A stretch of DNA of 30,207 nt from CAZCBN01 sp964496975 (GCA_964496975.1 CAZCBN010000032.1:1-30207), one strand, 5' to 3'; shown: positions 8,038-16,833, numbered from the stretch's first letter. Numbers and translations are program-made. Notes: a model not told the origin generated them from the letters alone.

Positions 8038-8043
8038 ACCGAC

Positions 8044-9801
8044 GTGCAGCCGCGCGAGTTGAGCATGGGACATGTCGTCGAGAGGCGGTCGTCGGTGGCC
8101 GGGTCGTCGGAGGCCGGGTCGTCGGTGCGGGGGTCGGCGTGGGCCCGCGCCGGGGTGTTGACGGGCCTTGCGGGGCTTGTCGGGCTGGCGGGCTGCGCGT
8201 GGGATTCATTTTTGGATCCGAGCGTGGTGGGCCGGTGGGAGCAGACGCCCACGAGCGTGCCGATTCTGGAGAGCCTGGCGGCGATCGAGGAGACGGGGGA
8301 GGAGATCGAGTACACCGAGGTGTCGGCGGAGGACCTGCTGCCGCAGCCGGACGACTACACGATCGGCGCGGGCGACGTGGTGACGCTGACGCTGTGGGAC
8401 CTGGTGACGCAGGGGCAGCCGGAGATCGTGACGCGGACGGTGGACCAGAACGGGTTCATCGACGTGGTGCAGCTGGGCCGGGTGCGGGCGACCGGGCTGA
8501 CGGAGGAGGGGCTCAGCACGCTGCTGATTGAGCGGATGCGGCCCTATGTGCTGAACCCGCTGGTGTCGGTGGTGATCGAGTCTCGGCGGGCGCAGTCGTT
8601 CTTCCTGCAGGGGAACGTGCAGAACCCCGGGGCGTACGCGATCCCGTCGGCGGACTACAAGCTGCTGGAGGCGTTGATCGCGGCCGGGGGCGTGCAGGAG
8701 GCGACGAGCACGTACGTGTACGTGATCCGCCAGGTGGCGCTGACGGAGGAGGCGGCGACGGGGTCGCCGAGCGGCGCGGGGTCTGGCTTTGGGTCTGGGT
8801 CTGGGGCCGGGTCTGGGTCCGGGTCTGGCTCGGGCTCGGGTTCGGGCTCGGGCGGCGGGCCCGTGGTGCCGACCGATCGGCCCTTCCCGGTGCCGGGCGA
8901 GCCCGGCCAGCCGGGGCAGTCGCCGGCCGATGGGGACTCGTTGCTCGAGATCATCGACGAGCTTTCCGGGGACGACGCGCGGCCGGCGATGCTGTCGGCG
9001 TTGCAGCCGGTGGCGGGCGGCAACGGGGCGGGCGGCGGGCCGGCGGCGCCGACCGAGGCGGCCGGGCCTGATCCGCTGGTGGACCTCGTGGAACCCGCGC
9101 GGCCGACGTCGGCGGCAGTGCCGCTCTCGGCGACGGTGGCGGGCGGGTCTGCGGTCGGGGCCGCGGGCGGGCCGCGGTGGGTGTATGTCAACGGGCGGTG
9201 GATGCTGTCGGTGTCGGCGGGGGGCGGGACGGGCGCCGGCGCGGCGTCGGCCGCTGGTGGCGCGGCCGGGGACGGGCTTCCCGAGGGGTCGGACGGCGCG
9301 ATCGTGACGCAGCGGGTGATCCGGGTGCCGGTGAAGCCACTGCTTTCGGGGGATGCTCGATACAACTTGGTCGTGCGTGGGGGCGACACGGTGCGGGTGC
9401 CGCCGCCGGTGGCGGGGAACGTGTACATGGCGGGGCAGGTGAACCGTCCCGGGGTGTACACGCTGCCGCCGATCGGTCGGCTGACGATGACGCGGGCGAT
9501 CACGGCGGCGGGCGGGCTGTCCAACATCGGCATCCCGGAGCGCGTCGATCTGACCCGGATGGTGGGCCCGGACCGGCAGGCGACGATCATGCTGAACCTG
9601 CGGGCGATCGCGGAGGGGACGCAGCCGGACGTTTTCTTGAAGCCCGACGACCAGGTGAACGTGGGGACGAACTTCTGGGCGCTGCCGCTGGCGGTGTTCC
9701 GGGGCGGGCTGCGGGCGTCGTACGGGTTCGGGTTCTTGCTGGACCGGAACTTCGGCAACGACGTGTTCGGCGTGCCGCCGGGCGTGGGCCAGCCGCAATG
9801 A
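8044..9801 (+). CDS. Wza-like polysaccharide export lipoprotein with split SLBB domain
   Basis: This 585-residue protein is predicted to form the periplasm/outer-membrane export channel for a polysaccharide. A lipoprotein signal ends at LVGLAGC (Cys 51 from the GTG start). The Poly_export domain starts near residue 103 (DDYTIGAGDVVTLTLWD) and runs to about 185. A first SLBB domain begins at about 190 (FFLQGNVQNPGAYAIP) but is broken after VYVIRQ by about 185 residues of Gly/Ser/Ala/Pro-rich sequence (about 235-419). It resumes at VIRVPVKPLL...GGDTVRVPPP. A complete second SLBB domain follows from about 459 (VYMAGQVNRPGVYTLPP). The GTG start is backed by GGGGAG six bases upstream; ATG 8065 is the alternative. 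It is the first gene of the plus-strand locus, and the exosortase follows after 150 bases. Confidence 0.9.
   Translation: MQPRELSMGHVVERRSSVAGSSEAGSSVRGSAWARAGVLTGLAGLVGLAGCAWDSFLDPSVVGRWEQTPTSVPILESLAAIEETGEEIEYTEVSAEDLLPQPDDYTIGAGDVVTLTLWDLVTQGQPEIVTRTVDQNGFIDVVQLGRVRATGLTEEGLSTLLIERMRPYVLNPLVSVVIESRRAQSFFLQGNVQNPGAYAIPSADYKLLEALIAAGGVQEATSTYVYVIRQVALTEEAATGSPSGAGSGFGSGSGAGSGSGSGSGSGSGSGGGPVVPTDRPFPVPGEPGQPGQSPADGDSLLEIIDELSGDDARPAMLSALQPVAGGNGAGGGPAAPTEAAGPDPLVDLVEPARPTSAAVPLSATVAGGSAVGAAGGPRWVYVNGRWMLSVSAGGGTGAGAASAAGGAAGDGLPEGSDGAIVTQRVIRVPVKPLLSGDARYNLVVRGGDTVRVPPPVAGNVYMAGQVNRPGVYTLPPIGRLTMTRAITAAGGLSNIGIPERVDLTRMVGPDRQATIMLNLRAIAEGTQPDVFLKPDDQVNVGTNFWALPLAVFRGGLRASYGFGFLLDRNFGNDVFGVPPGVGQPQ
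8779..8850 (+). repeat. Hexanucleotide (Gly-Ser)n repeat inside the export gene
   Basis: Twelve in-frame copies of a GGGTCT/GGCTCG-like hexamer encode a (Gly-Ser) run with one Phe and one Ala (residues 246-269). It forms the first part of the low-complexity insert in the export lipoprotein. Copy number is probably variable between strains. Confidence 0.85.
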
Positions 9802-9951
9802 TGCCTTCGGGCGTGGGTGACCGTGGAGCTTGCGAACTCTGCGGCGAGGCGGCCGTAGGACAGGCGTGGGGATGGCTGCGGTTCATGACGAGGTTCGGTG
9901 GTCGGCGACTGAGCCGGCGGAAGACGGGCCGGTGATCCGGCCGGGGGGAAG

Positions 9952-11097
9952 GTGTCGTCGGCAGCGAGCACGAGCGCGGGGGGCGGCGGGGGCGGCGACC
10001 GGGTGAATCGGGCCGGCGGGGGCGGCGTTGCTTCTGGTGCGGGTGCGGCGGCGGGCGCGGCGCGTTCGGCGGTTGAGGGTGGACTGGCGCGTCTCGGATC
10101 GCCGGCGGCCCTGGTGGGGCTGACGGTGCTGGGGGCGGCGTTGGTGTCGGTGTTCTGGCGGTGGTTTGTGGTGCAGGGGAAGCTGAGCTGGTGGAAGAAG
10201 GAGGATTGGGGGCACGCGTTCCTGATCCCGCTCATCAGCGCGTGGCTTTTGTGGCAGAAGCGGGCGTGGGTGTCGTCGGCGCGGGCGCGGGTGTTCTGGC
10301 CCGGGCTGCTCGTGGTGCTGACGGGGATCGCGTCGTACGTGTTCTTGGTGGTGCTGTACCCGAACCACATGGGGCAGGGGTTCAGCCTGGTGCTGGTGGT
10401 GTACGGGCTGGCGCTGCTGCTGGCGGGGCCCGAGGTGACGCGGCGGTCGTTTTTGCCGATCGCGTACCTGGCGTTCGGCGTGACGCTGTCGGAGAAGATC
10501 ATGATCGAGCTGACGTTCCAGCTTCAGTTGCTGGCGTCGGCGGGGTCTGAGGTGATGCTGAAGGTGATCGGGGCGGCGGGGGGCTTTGACATCTCGCGCG
10601 ACGGGAACACGCTGACGCTGCACTCCGGGGGCGAGAGCCACCCGCTGAACGTGGCGGAGGCGTGCAGCGGCATGCGGATGGTGGTGGCGTTTTACGCGTT
10701 GAGCGTGGCGACGGGGCTGTTTGCGTGCCGGGCGTGGTGGCAGCGGATCGTGACGGTGCTGCTGGCGGGGCCGGTGGCGCTGCTGATGAACATGGTGCGG
10801 GTGACGGTGCTGGGGCTGCTGACGCTTGTGGACCCGGGGCTTGCGGAGGGGAACGCGCACACGCTGATCGGGACGATTTTGCTCGTGCCGAGCCTGGGGC
10901 TCTTTTTGGGCATCGTGTGGGCGCTGAACAAGGTGGTGCAGGACGAGACGGCGCCGGCGAAGGCTGTGCCCGCGAAGGCGGGCGTGACCAAGGCGGGTGT
11001 GGTCAAGCCGGGCGTGACGAAGGCGGGCGTGTCGCGTGCGGGCGCGGGCCGGGCGGGGAACGCGCCCGGGGCGGCGTCGAAGGGAGGCCGGCCGTGA
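9952..11097 (+). CDS. Exosortase (archaeosortase/exosortase family transpeptidase)
   Basis: This 381-residue multi-pass membrane protein is predicted to recognise and process C-terminal PEP-CTERM-like sorting signals on secreted proteins. The catalytic triad of the family is visible: Cys 238 in AEACSGMR, Arg 283 in NMVRVT, and His 303 in NAHTLIG. WGHAFLIPLISAWLLW near residues 86-101 is also typical. About eight hydrophobic helices lie between 50 and 325. The N-terminus is a Gly/Ala-rich, probably disordered leader of about 45 residues. The C-terminus is a lysine-bearing tail of five-residue GVTKA repeats. The GTG at 9952 is the first possible start after an in-frame stop at 9910; GTG 10003 is an alternative. 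The stop overlaps the EpsI-type gene (GTGA). The subtype (for example XrtU) was not determined. Confidence 0.9.
   Translation: MSSAASTSAGGGGGGDRVNRAGGGGVASGAGAAAGAARSAVEGGLARLGSPAALVGLTVLGAALVSVFWRWFVVQGKLSWWKKEDWGHAFLIPLISAWLLWQKRAWVSSARARVFWPGLLVVLTGIASYVFLVVLYPNHMGQGFSLVLVVYGLALLLAGPEVTRRSFLPIAYLAFGVTLSEKIMIELTFQLQLLASAGSEVMLKVIGAAGGFDISRDGNTLTLHSGGESHPLNVAEACSGMRMVVAFYALSVATGLFACRAWWQRIVTVLLAGPVALLMNMVRVTVLGLLTLVDPGLAEGNAHTLIGTILLVPSLGLFLGIVWALNKVVQDETAPAKAVPAKAGVTKAGVVKPGVTKAGVSRAGAGRAGNAPGAASKGGRP
10981..11040 (+). repeat. 15-bp in-frame tandem repeat in the exosortase C-terminus
   Basis: Four 15-bp units starting at 10981, 10996, 11011 and 11026 encode GVTKA, GVVKP, GVTKA and GVSRA. 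Degenerate copies flank them on both sides. The result is a basic tail after the last membrane helix. Confidence 0.85.
11081..11087 (+). promoter_or_regulatory. Ribosome binding site for the EpsI-type gene inside exosortase
   Basis: AGGGAGG lies six bases before the GTG at 11094, inside the last codons of the exosortase gene. It fixes the GTG start of the next gene, whose frame is open far upstream. Confidence 0.75.
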
Positions 11098-12008
11098 CGT
11101 GGGGGTGGCTTCGCAGCCCGGCGTATCTGGCGGCGGTGGCGGTGCTGTTGCTCGCGGGGGCGAGCATGGCGCGGCTGATCTCGGTGTACCAGATCCATCT
11201 GCAGAAGCTGCCGATCCAGCCGCCGGAGGACCGGCAGCTCTCGGCGTTGCCGGTGAAGACGGCGTCGTGGGAGCGGGTGGGCTCGGACGACGTGATGGCG
11301 GCGGACATCGTGGAGACGCTGGGGACGACGAACTATGTGTCGCGGCTGTACGTGCGCGACCGGGGGGACGGGCGTCGCTCGGTGGTGGACTTTCACGCGG
11401 CGTACTACACGGGGCAGATCGACACCGTGCCGCACGTGCCGGAGCGGTGCTTCGTGGGCGGCGGGCTGCAGAAGGGGAGCCTGTCGCGTCGGATCGAGCT
11501 GGCGATGGACACGTCGGGGTGGAGCCCGGACGCGTCGGTGCCGGCGGCCGGGGAGGCCGGGGAGGCCGGGGCGGGGGCTGCGGACGGGGCCGCCGACGGG
11601 GTGCTGTATCGGGCGCAGACGAGCTACCAGCACTCGGACCGTCCCGGGGCGTGGGTGCGTCTGCCGCGCGGGGTGACGCCCGAATCGCCGATCAAGATGA
11701 ACGTGAGCGAGTTTCAGTTGCCGGGCGGGGGGAAGCTGTTCGCGGGGTATTTCTTCATCGCGAACGGCGGGGTGTCGCCGACGGCGGAGGGCGTGCGGGC
11801 GTTGGCGTTCGACCTGACGAGCGACTATGCGTATTACCTGAAGGTGCAGGCGACGAGCGCGTCGGTGGGGAGCGCGGAGGAACTGGCGGAGGCGGCGGGG
11901 TCGCTGGTCGGCGAGCTGTTGCCGGAGATCATGCGGTGCGTGCCCGACTGGACGGAGGTGGACGCGGGTCGGTACCCGGCGAAGCCTTCGGCGGGCGGGG
12001 GGGCGTGA
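11094..12008 (+). CDS. EpsI-family exosortase-associated protein (DUF3485)
   Basis: This 304-residue protein has one N-terminal membrane helix (about residues 8-28) and a periplasmic domain of the EpsI/DUF3485 type, found next to or fused to exosortases. The signature region is clear: VVDFHAAYYTGQ at about 97-108, then VPHVPERCF at about 112-120, with His 114, Arg 118 and Cys 119. This matches the conserved H...R.C pattern of EpsI. A Gly/Ala-rich insert sits near 152-180. The GTG at 11094 overlaps the exosortase stop (GTGA) and has an AGGGAGG site at ideal spacing, so the two genes are probably coupled. The family has been proposed to assist exosortase or polysaccharide work in the periplasm; its biochemical role is not settled. 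Confidence 0.85.
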   Translation: MTWGWLRSPAYLAAVAVLLLAGASMARLISVYQIHLQKLPIQPPEDRQLSALPVKTASWERVGSDDVMAADIVETLGTTNYVSRLYVRDRGDGRRSVVDFHAAYYTGQIDTVPHVPERCFVGGGLQKGSLSRRIELAMDTSGWSPDASVPAAGEAGEAGAGAADGAADGVLYRAQTSYQHSDRPGAWVRLPRGVTPESPIKMNVSEFQLPGGGKLFAGYFFIANGGVSPTAEGVRALAFDLTSDYAYYLKVQATSASVGSAEELAEAAGSLVGELLPEIMRCVPDWTEVDAGRYPAKPSAGGGA

Positions 12009-12122
12009 GGGAACGGGGCTCGAACGGGGATCGGGAGAGCCGGGCGCCGGGGGCCCGGGCGGGGAAGACCGAGAGCACGGCAGCGTGGTCCCGTCTGCGA
12101 TGACGGGAGAAAGGTTCGCGGG

Positions 12123-15100
12123 ATGGCGGCTCGTGTGAACAAGACCTTTGTGGTGGGGCTGATTGTCGTGGTGGGGCTTGTCGCCGGGGCCGCGATCTTT
12201 TTGTACATCCAGGTCGCGACGAAGTCGGCCGAGGACCACATCCGCCTGGGGGATGCGGCGCTGGCGGCGGGGGACGTGCCGACGGCGTCTCGCGAGTACT
12301 CGATGGCGGTGAACGACGACCCGACGAACGCGACGTACCTGGGCAAGTGGCTCAGTGCGATGGAGCGGGTGACGCCCGACTCGCAGACGGTGTACCAGTC
12401 GCAGTTCTTCCAGCAGTATCTGCCGCTGCTGGAGCGGATCGCCGAGACCGAGCGCACGAACGTGGCGTCGCACCGGCGGTTCCTCGACGTGGAGCTGGAG
12501 TGGCGGACGCTCGGGCAGGTGAACCGGCAGTCGGCGGACGCGGCGATCGCGGACGTGACGGCGGCGCTGGCGATGTGCGCGTCGGGGTCGCCCCCGCCGG
12601 AGGGGTACGAGGCGCTGCGTCGGTACCGCGGGCTGCACCTGTCGCAGCTGAACGCGGACGCGGGGCCGATCTCGGCCGAAGAGCAGCAGCGGATGATCGA
12701 GGACCTGACGGCGGCGCTCGCGGTGGACCCGGCGGACGGCCGTGCGGCGGCGGCGCTGCTGCAGGCGTACAGCGCGCGGGCGGAGAACGCGGCGGCCCAG
12801 GGCCGGGCGGAGGAGGCGCGGGCGGAGCGTGCGAAGGCGCAGCAGGTGCTGGACCGGCTCGTGCAGGCGGCGCCGGAGAACCCGTGGGGGCGGCTCTTCA
12901 GCTTTGCGCTTGAGATGGAGCGGGCCCGTGACGCGGCGGTGAGCGCGGACACCCCGCCGGCGGAGCGGACGCGGGTGCTGCGCGACACGTTCGCGTCGTT
13001 CCAGCCTCGGCTCGACGAGCTGGCGCAGTGGATGGCGGGCCTGCCGGTGGGCACGGTGCCGTTCGAGGTGGTGGGGCGGCTTCAGTTGCTGGAGACGTTC
13101 GTCGACCCGCGTGCGTCGGGCCGGCGGACGCAGGAGATGCTGGAGAAGCGGCTTGAGGCGGACCCGACGAACGGCCCGTACATGCTGCGCGCGGCGCAGA
13201 TCGCGGTGACGCGGGGCGACGCGGAGCGAGGCCGCGACCTGGCGAGCCGGCTGCTGCAGCTCAAGCCGCTGCCGATGAGCCTCGGCGGGCTGATCCAGTT
13301 CGATATCCAGACGAGTGCGCCGCGGCTGCTGGCGGAGATCGAGCTGGCCGCGGCACGGCGGGCGCCGGCGGGCAGCCCCGAGCGTGCGGCGGCGGTGACG
13401 GCGGCGAAGGCGGCGCGGGACGACTTCGCGAAGCGCGTCGCCGAGGGGAACAGCCAGCTGCTGCTGCTGGACGGCATCCTCGCGCAGCTCGAGGGGGACG
13501 AGCAGAAGGCGCTGGACATGTTCGCGCGGTTCAACACCGCGACGCTGGACAGCGACGACACGGGCCTCTGGGAAGAGGGCCGGGCCGCGGCGACCATGGG
13601 CCGCTACGGGCAGGCGCAGGCGAAGCTGCAGAAGCTGATCGCGCGGCGTCCGGCGGACGTGCGCGGGCTGATCACGCTGGCGGAGGTGGAGGAGCAGCTC
13701 GGTCGGCGGGAGAACCTCGACCGGGCGCTGCAGCTCATCGCGCAGGTGGAGCAGCTCCAGCCCACGGGCGAGCTTGAGACCACGGTCGCGCGGCTGCGCG
13801 AGCGGCTTGAGCTGAAGGCGGGCCTCCGGCAGTCGGAGGACCCGGTGGAGGCCGTGCTGCTGGAGGCGCGGCGGGCCCAGCGGGGCGAGGCCGGGCCGGC
13901 GAAGCAGGTGGAGGTGCTGCGCGCGGGGCTTGAGGCGAACAACGCCGACCCGCGGATTGCGCTTGAGCTTGCGTCGGCGCTGCTGAACGCGAACGACTTC
14001 CCGGGCGCGCGGGCGGTGGTGGAGCAGTCGCGTCTGCGGCACCGGGACGACGAGCGGCTCCAGAAGCTGGAGCGGGCGCTCGCGGCGAACAGCGTGCCCG
14101 AGGCGCTGCTGATCCTGATCGACCAGCGCGAGGGGCCGGAGATCGACAAGGCGCTGACGCGGTACCAGGTGCTCGCGCAGGCGGGGATGGCGGACCGGGC
14201 GGAGGCCGAGCTGGCGAAGGCCGTGGAGCTGGCGCCCGACAACCCGACGGTGATCGAGCTGCAGTTCCTGCGGGCGATCGGCCGGGGCGAGCTGGACGCG
14301 GCGCAGGGCTTCGCGACGCGCGGGGCGGCGGCGAACTCGGACGGGTACAACGGCGTGACGATGCAGGCGCGGATGGAGTCGGCCCGCGGCAACCACGCCC
14401 GCGCGGTGACGCTGCTGGAGGGCATCACCGCCCAGGGCGCGCCCGACGCGGTGATCTGGCGGCTGCTCGCGAGCGAGCAGATCCAGGCGGGCCGGGGCGA
14501 GGCGGCGGTGGAGTCACTCCGGCGGGCGCTGCAGATCCGGCCGGACGACGTGCAGACGATCGTGACGTACATCAGCACGCTGGCCTCGCTGGGCCGCACG
14601 CAGGAAGCGCTGAACGAGGCGCGGCGGCTGCGTGCGTTCGGCGGCAACGCGCCGGGCTTCCTGAACCTGTACCTGGCGCTTGAGGCGGCGGAGGGCGGGC
14701 CCGAGGGCCGGCGGCTGGCGATTGAGCGGCGGCGGCGGCTGCTGACCGAGCAGCCGGGCGACCGGGAGAACAAGGTCGCGCTGTCGGCGCTGTACATCGA
14801 GGACCGGCAGTGGCTCGAGTCGCGCAAGCTGATCGACGAGCTGCGGCAGGCCGGCGACTCGCTGGAGCTGGTGGCGCTCGACGCGCGGTGGTACGCCTCG
14901 CAGGGCCGGGTGAAGACGGACAAGGGCTTTGAGGACGGCATCGAGCTCGCGCGGGCGCAGTTCGTGCAGCACATCCTCGGGCTGAACGAGGACAAGGCGA
15001 TCGTCGACGCGTACCTGGCGATGGCGCGGTTCATGGTGGAGCGGGGCCGCTACGACGTGGCGGTGCGTGCGGTGGAAGAGGCCCGCACGCGGCAGGACCC

Positions 15101-16793
15101 GAAGCTGATGAACGCGGACAAGCTGCTGGGCGACCTGATGCTGACGCTCGACCGGGCGGTGGAGGCGGCCGACGCCTTCCGCCGCGTGGTGGAGGCCGGC
15201 GCGGACGACGAGGCGGGCAGCTACCGCCAGCGTCTGGTGGAGATGCTGCTGCGGCAGGCGAAGTACGCCGAGGCGGAGACGCAGATCGCCGCGCTGAACG
15301 AGGCGCAGCGCAAGGAGCTGACGGTGCGGCTCCAGATCTCCGACGTGCAGGTGGGTCTCGGCAAGTTCCCCGAGGCGCGGCGGACGCTGGACGACGCGGT
15401 GGCGGCGTTCCCGGACCGGCCCATCGTGTTCGCGAAGCGGGCGCAGCTCTCCCTCTCGCAGGGGGCGCCGGCGGTGGAGGTGCTGCGTGACCTCGACCAG
15501 GCGCTGCGGCTTGACCCGGCGGACTGGCGCACGCTGCGGCTGCGGGCGGGCGTCTTCTTCCGCGACAACCGGGCGGAGGACGCGATCCGCGACCTGCGGG
15601 CCGCGGTGCGGGCCAACCCCACGCTGGACGAGGTGCTGGTCGGGCTGATGATCGAGCTGATCAAGCTCAACCGCGACGGCGAGGCGCTCGACGCGGCCAT
15701 CGAGGTGATCGACAAGCGGCCCGCGGACGCGACGCTCATGCTGACGGCGGGCCGCGTGTTCAGCGACCGCGACCTGTGGACGCGGGCGAGCGTGCTCTAC
15801 CGCCGCGCGTGGGAGCTGACGCAGGACCCGCGGCTGGGCGTGCGGTACATCGACGCGCTCGTGAACAGCACGCCCCCGCAGCCCGACCTCGCCGACGCGG
15901 TGGTGACGCGGCTGGGCGAGCTGGGCCGCGACGTGGAGAAGGACCCGCCCATCGTGATCAGCCGCGCGCTGATCGAGATGGCGCGGGGCAAGCCCGAGCG
16001 GGCCAAGGGCTTCATGACCCAGGCGTTCAACAACCTGGGCAACAGCCCGGCCGACCATCTGAACTGGCAGACGAACGTGTCGCGGCTCTTCAAGGGATCG
16101 CCCACGGGCTCGGACGTGGCGTACCTGACCGAGGTGCAGCGGGCCCTGGAGACGGCGGGCGCGCCCGCCGAGTCGCGGGACTGGATCGGCTTCGCCCTGG
16201 GCCGGCGGATCATGGAGGCCGACGGCTCCGTGGACCAGGGGGAGGCGCAACTCCTGGCGCTCGCGCAGAACCCCGCGACGGCGGAGTTCGTGCGGCTGCT
16301 GTCGCACCGGCTGATGGGCAGCGTGCGGTACCGGCTCAACGAGTTTGACAAGGCCGAGCAGGCCTGGCGGCGCGGGCTCGAGGCCTTCCCGACGGACTGG
16401 GAGATGCTGAACAACCAGGCGTTCGTCCTGGCGAGCAATCTGAACCGGCCGGAGGAGGCGCTGCCGATCGCCGACAAGGCCATCGAGCAGAACCAGAACG
16501 CGTCGGAGCCGTGGGACACGAAGGCGAAGGTGCTGATCCGGCTCAAGCGGCTCGATGAGGCGGAGCAGGCTCTGGAGAACGCCGAGCGGCGTGTGAGCAC
16601 GGGGCAGTCGCGGGTGAACGTGCTGCTGAACCGGGCGCGGCTCGAGCACGCGCGGGGCAAGAACGACCTGGCGAAGCGGTACCTGATCGACGCCGAGACG
16701 TCGACCGAGACCCTGCCGCAGCTGAAGGAGGTCGTGGAGAAGGACATCGAGGCGGTGCGGGCCGAGCTGGGCTTACCCGCGGCCTCGCGCTGA
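12123..16793 (+). CDS. Giant membrane-anchored TPR protein of the exosortase locus
   Basis: This 1556-residue protein has a short cytoplasmic N-terminus, one membrane helix at about residues 8-28, and then TPR-type helical repeats over nearly its whole length. Examples are SAEDHIRLGDAALAAGDVPT near the start, and EQIQAGRGEAAVESLRRALQ and LASLGRTQEALNEARRLRAF in the middle. It probably acts as a periplasmic scaffold for polysaccharide or sorted-protein assembly, like the large TPR proteins (PrsT/EpsO-like) in other exosortase loci. Unlike many of those it has a membrane anchor instead of a lipobox. The ATG at 12123 follows GGAGAAAGG at reasonable spacing. It sits 114 bases after the EpsI-type gene and 175 bases before the Wzc-like gene. 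The repeat number was not counted exactly. Confidence 0.88.
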   Translation: MAARVNKTFVVGLIVVVGLVAGAAIFLYIQVATKSAEDHIRLGDAALAAGDVPTASREYSMAVNDDPTNATYLGKWLSAMERVTPDSQTVYQSQFFQQYLPLLERIAETERTNVASHRRFLDVELEWRTLGQVNRQSADAAIADVTAALAMCASGSPPPEGYEALRRYRGLHLSQLNADAGPISAEEQQRMIEDLTAALAVDPADGRAAAALLQAYSARAENAAAQGRAEEARAERAKAQQVLDRLVQAAPENPWGRLFSFALEMERARDAAVSADTPPAERTRVLRDTFASFQPRLDELAQWMAGLPVGTVPFEVVGRLQLLETFVDPRASGRRTQEMLEKRLEADPTNGPYMLRAAQIAVTRGDAERGRDLASRLLQLKPLPMSLGGLIQFDIQTSAPRLLAEIELAAARRAPAGSPERAAAVTAAKAARDDFAKRVAEGNSQLLLLDGILAQLEGDEQKALDMFARFNTATLDSDDTGLWEEGRAAATMGRYGQAQAKLQKLIARRPADVRGLITLAEVEEQLGRRENLDRALQLIAQVEQLQPTGELETTVARLRERLELKAGLRQSEDPVEAVLLEARRAQRGEAGPAKQVEVLRAGLEANNADPRIALELASALLNANDFPGARAVVEQSRLRHRDDERLQKLERALAANSVPEALLILIDQREGPEIDKALTRYQVLAQAGMADRAEAELAKAVELAPDNPTVIELQFLRAIGRGELDAAQGFATRGAAANSDGYNGVTMQARMESARGNHARAVTLLEGITAQGAPDAVIWRLLASEQIQAGRGEAAVESLRRALQIRPDDVQTIVTYISTLASLGRTQEALNEARRLRAFGGNAPGFLNLYLALEAAEGGPEGRRLAIERRRRLLTEQPGDRENKVALSALYIEDRQWLESRKLIDELRQAGDSLELVALDARWYASQGRVKTDKGFEDGIELARAQFVQHILGLNEDKAIVDAYLAMARFMVERGRYDVAVRAVEEARTRQDPKLMNADKLLGDLMLTLDRAVEAADAFRRVVEAGADDEAGSYRQRLVEMLLRQAKYAEAETQIAALNEAQRKELTVRLQISDVQVGLGKFPEARRTLDDAVAAFPDRPIVFAKRAQLSLSQGAPAVEVLRDLDQALRLDPADWRTLRLRAGVFFRDNRAEDAIRDLRAAVRANPTLDEVLVGLMIELIKLNRDGEALDAAIEVIDKRPADATLMLTAGRVFSDRDLWTRASVLYRRAWELTQDPRLGVRYIDALVNSTPPQPDLADAVVTRLGELGRDVEKDPPIVISRALIEMARGKPERAKGFMTQAFNNLGNSPADHLNWQTNVSRLFKGSPTGSDVAYLTEVQRALETAGAPAESRDWIGFALGRRIMEADGSVDQGEAQLLALAQNPATAEFVRLLSHRLMGSVRYRLNEFDKAEQAWRRGLEAFPTDWEMLNNQAFVLASNLNRPEEALPIADKAIEQNQNASEPWDTKAKVLIRLKRLDEAEQALENAERRVSTGQSRVNVLLNRARLEHARGKNDLAKRYLIDAETSTETLPQLKEVVEKDIEAVRAELGLPAASR

Positions 16794-16815
16794 CCGACAA
16801 AGGGCGAACGGGGCG

Positions 16816-16833
16816 GGCGCCCGCACGGGCGCC
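16816..16833 (+). other. GC-rich hairpin between the TPR and Wzc-like genes
   Basis: GGCGCCC (16816-16822), loop GCAC, then GGGCGCC (16827-16833) forms a perfect 7-bp stem. It has no T run, so it is not a clear intrinsic terminator. It may be an mRNA-stabilising or attenuating structure within the operon. The 175-base spacer otherwise shows nothing but the GGAGG site at 16957-16961. Confidence 0.4.

Larger units (their letters stand above)
7704..8043. promoter_or_regulatory. Divergent spacer between lipA and the exopolysaccharide locus
   Basis: About 340 bases separate two divergent starts, and no convincing gene lies in it. It has more A/T patches than its surroundings (for example GGATTTATCCAAAG at 7783-7796 and GATCGAAAAGCCCGAAAACATG near 7834-7855), as expected for a promoter region. 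A plausible plus-strand promoter is listed separately. I see no clear box for lipA and no clean operator palindrome. Confidence 0.6.

Noticed and set aside
7972..8043. TTG at 7972 as the start of the export lipoprotein
   Set aside because: It would add 24 residues ahead of an already long leader and has no ribosome site, while GTG 8044 has GGGGAG at ideal spacing.
8779..8850. CRISPR-like or regulatory repeat
   Set aside because: The repeat is a 6-bp in-frame Gly-Ser coding run with no spacers, inside a gene.
10692..14396. A 1234-codon open frame on the minus strand opposite EpsI and the TPR gene
   Set aside because: It is the antisense shadow of high-GC genes. Its translation is Arg/His/Leu/Pro-rich with no domain, while the plus-strand frames show clear families.
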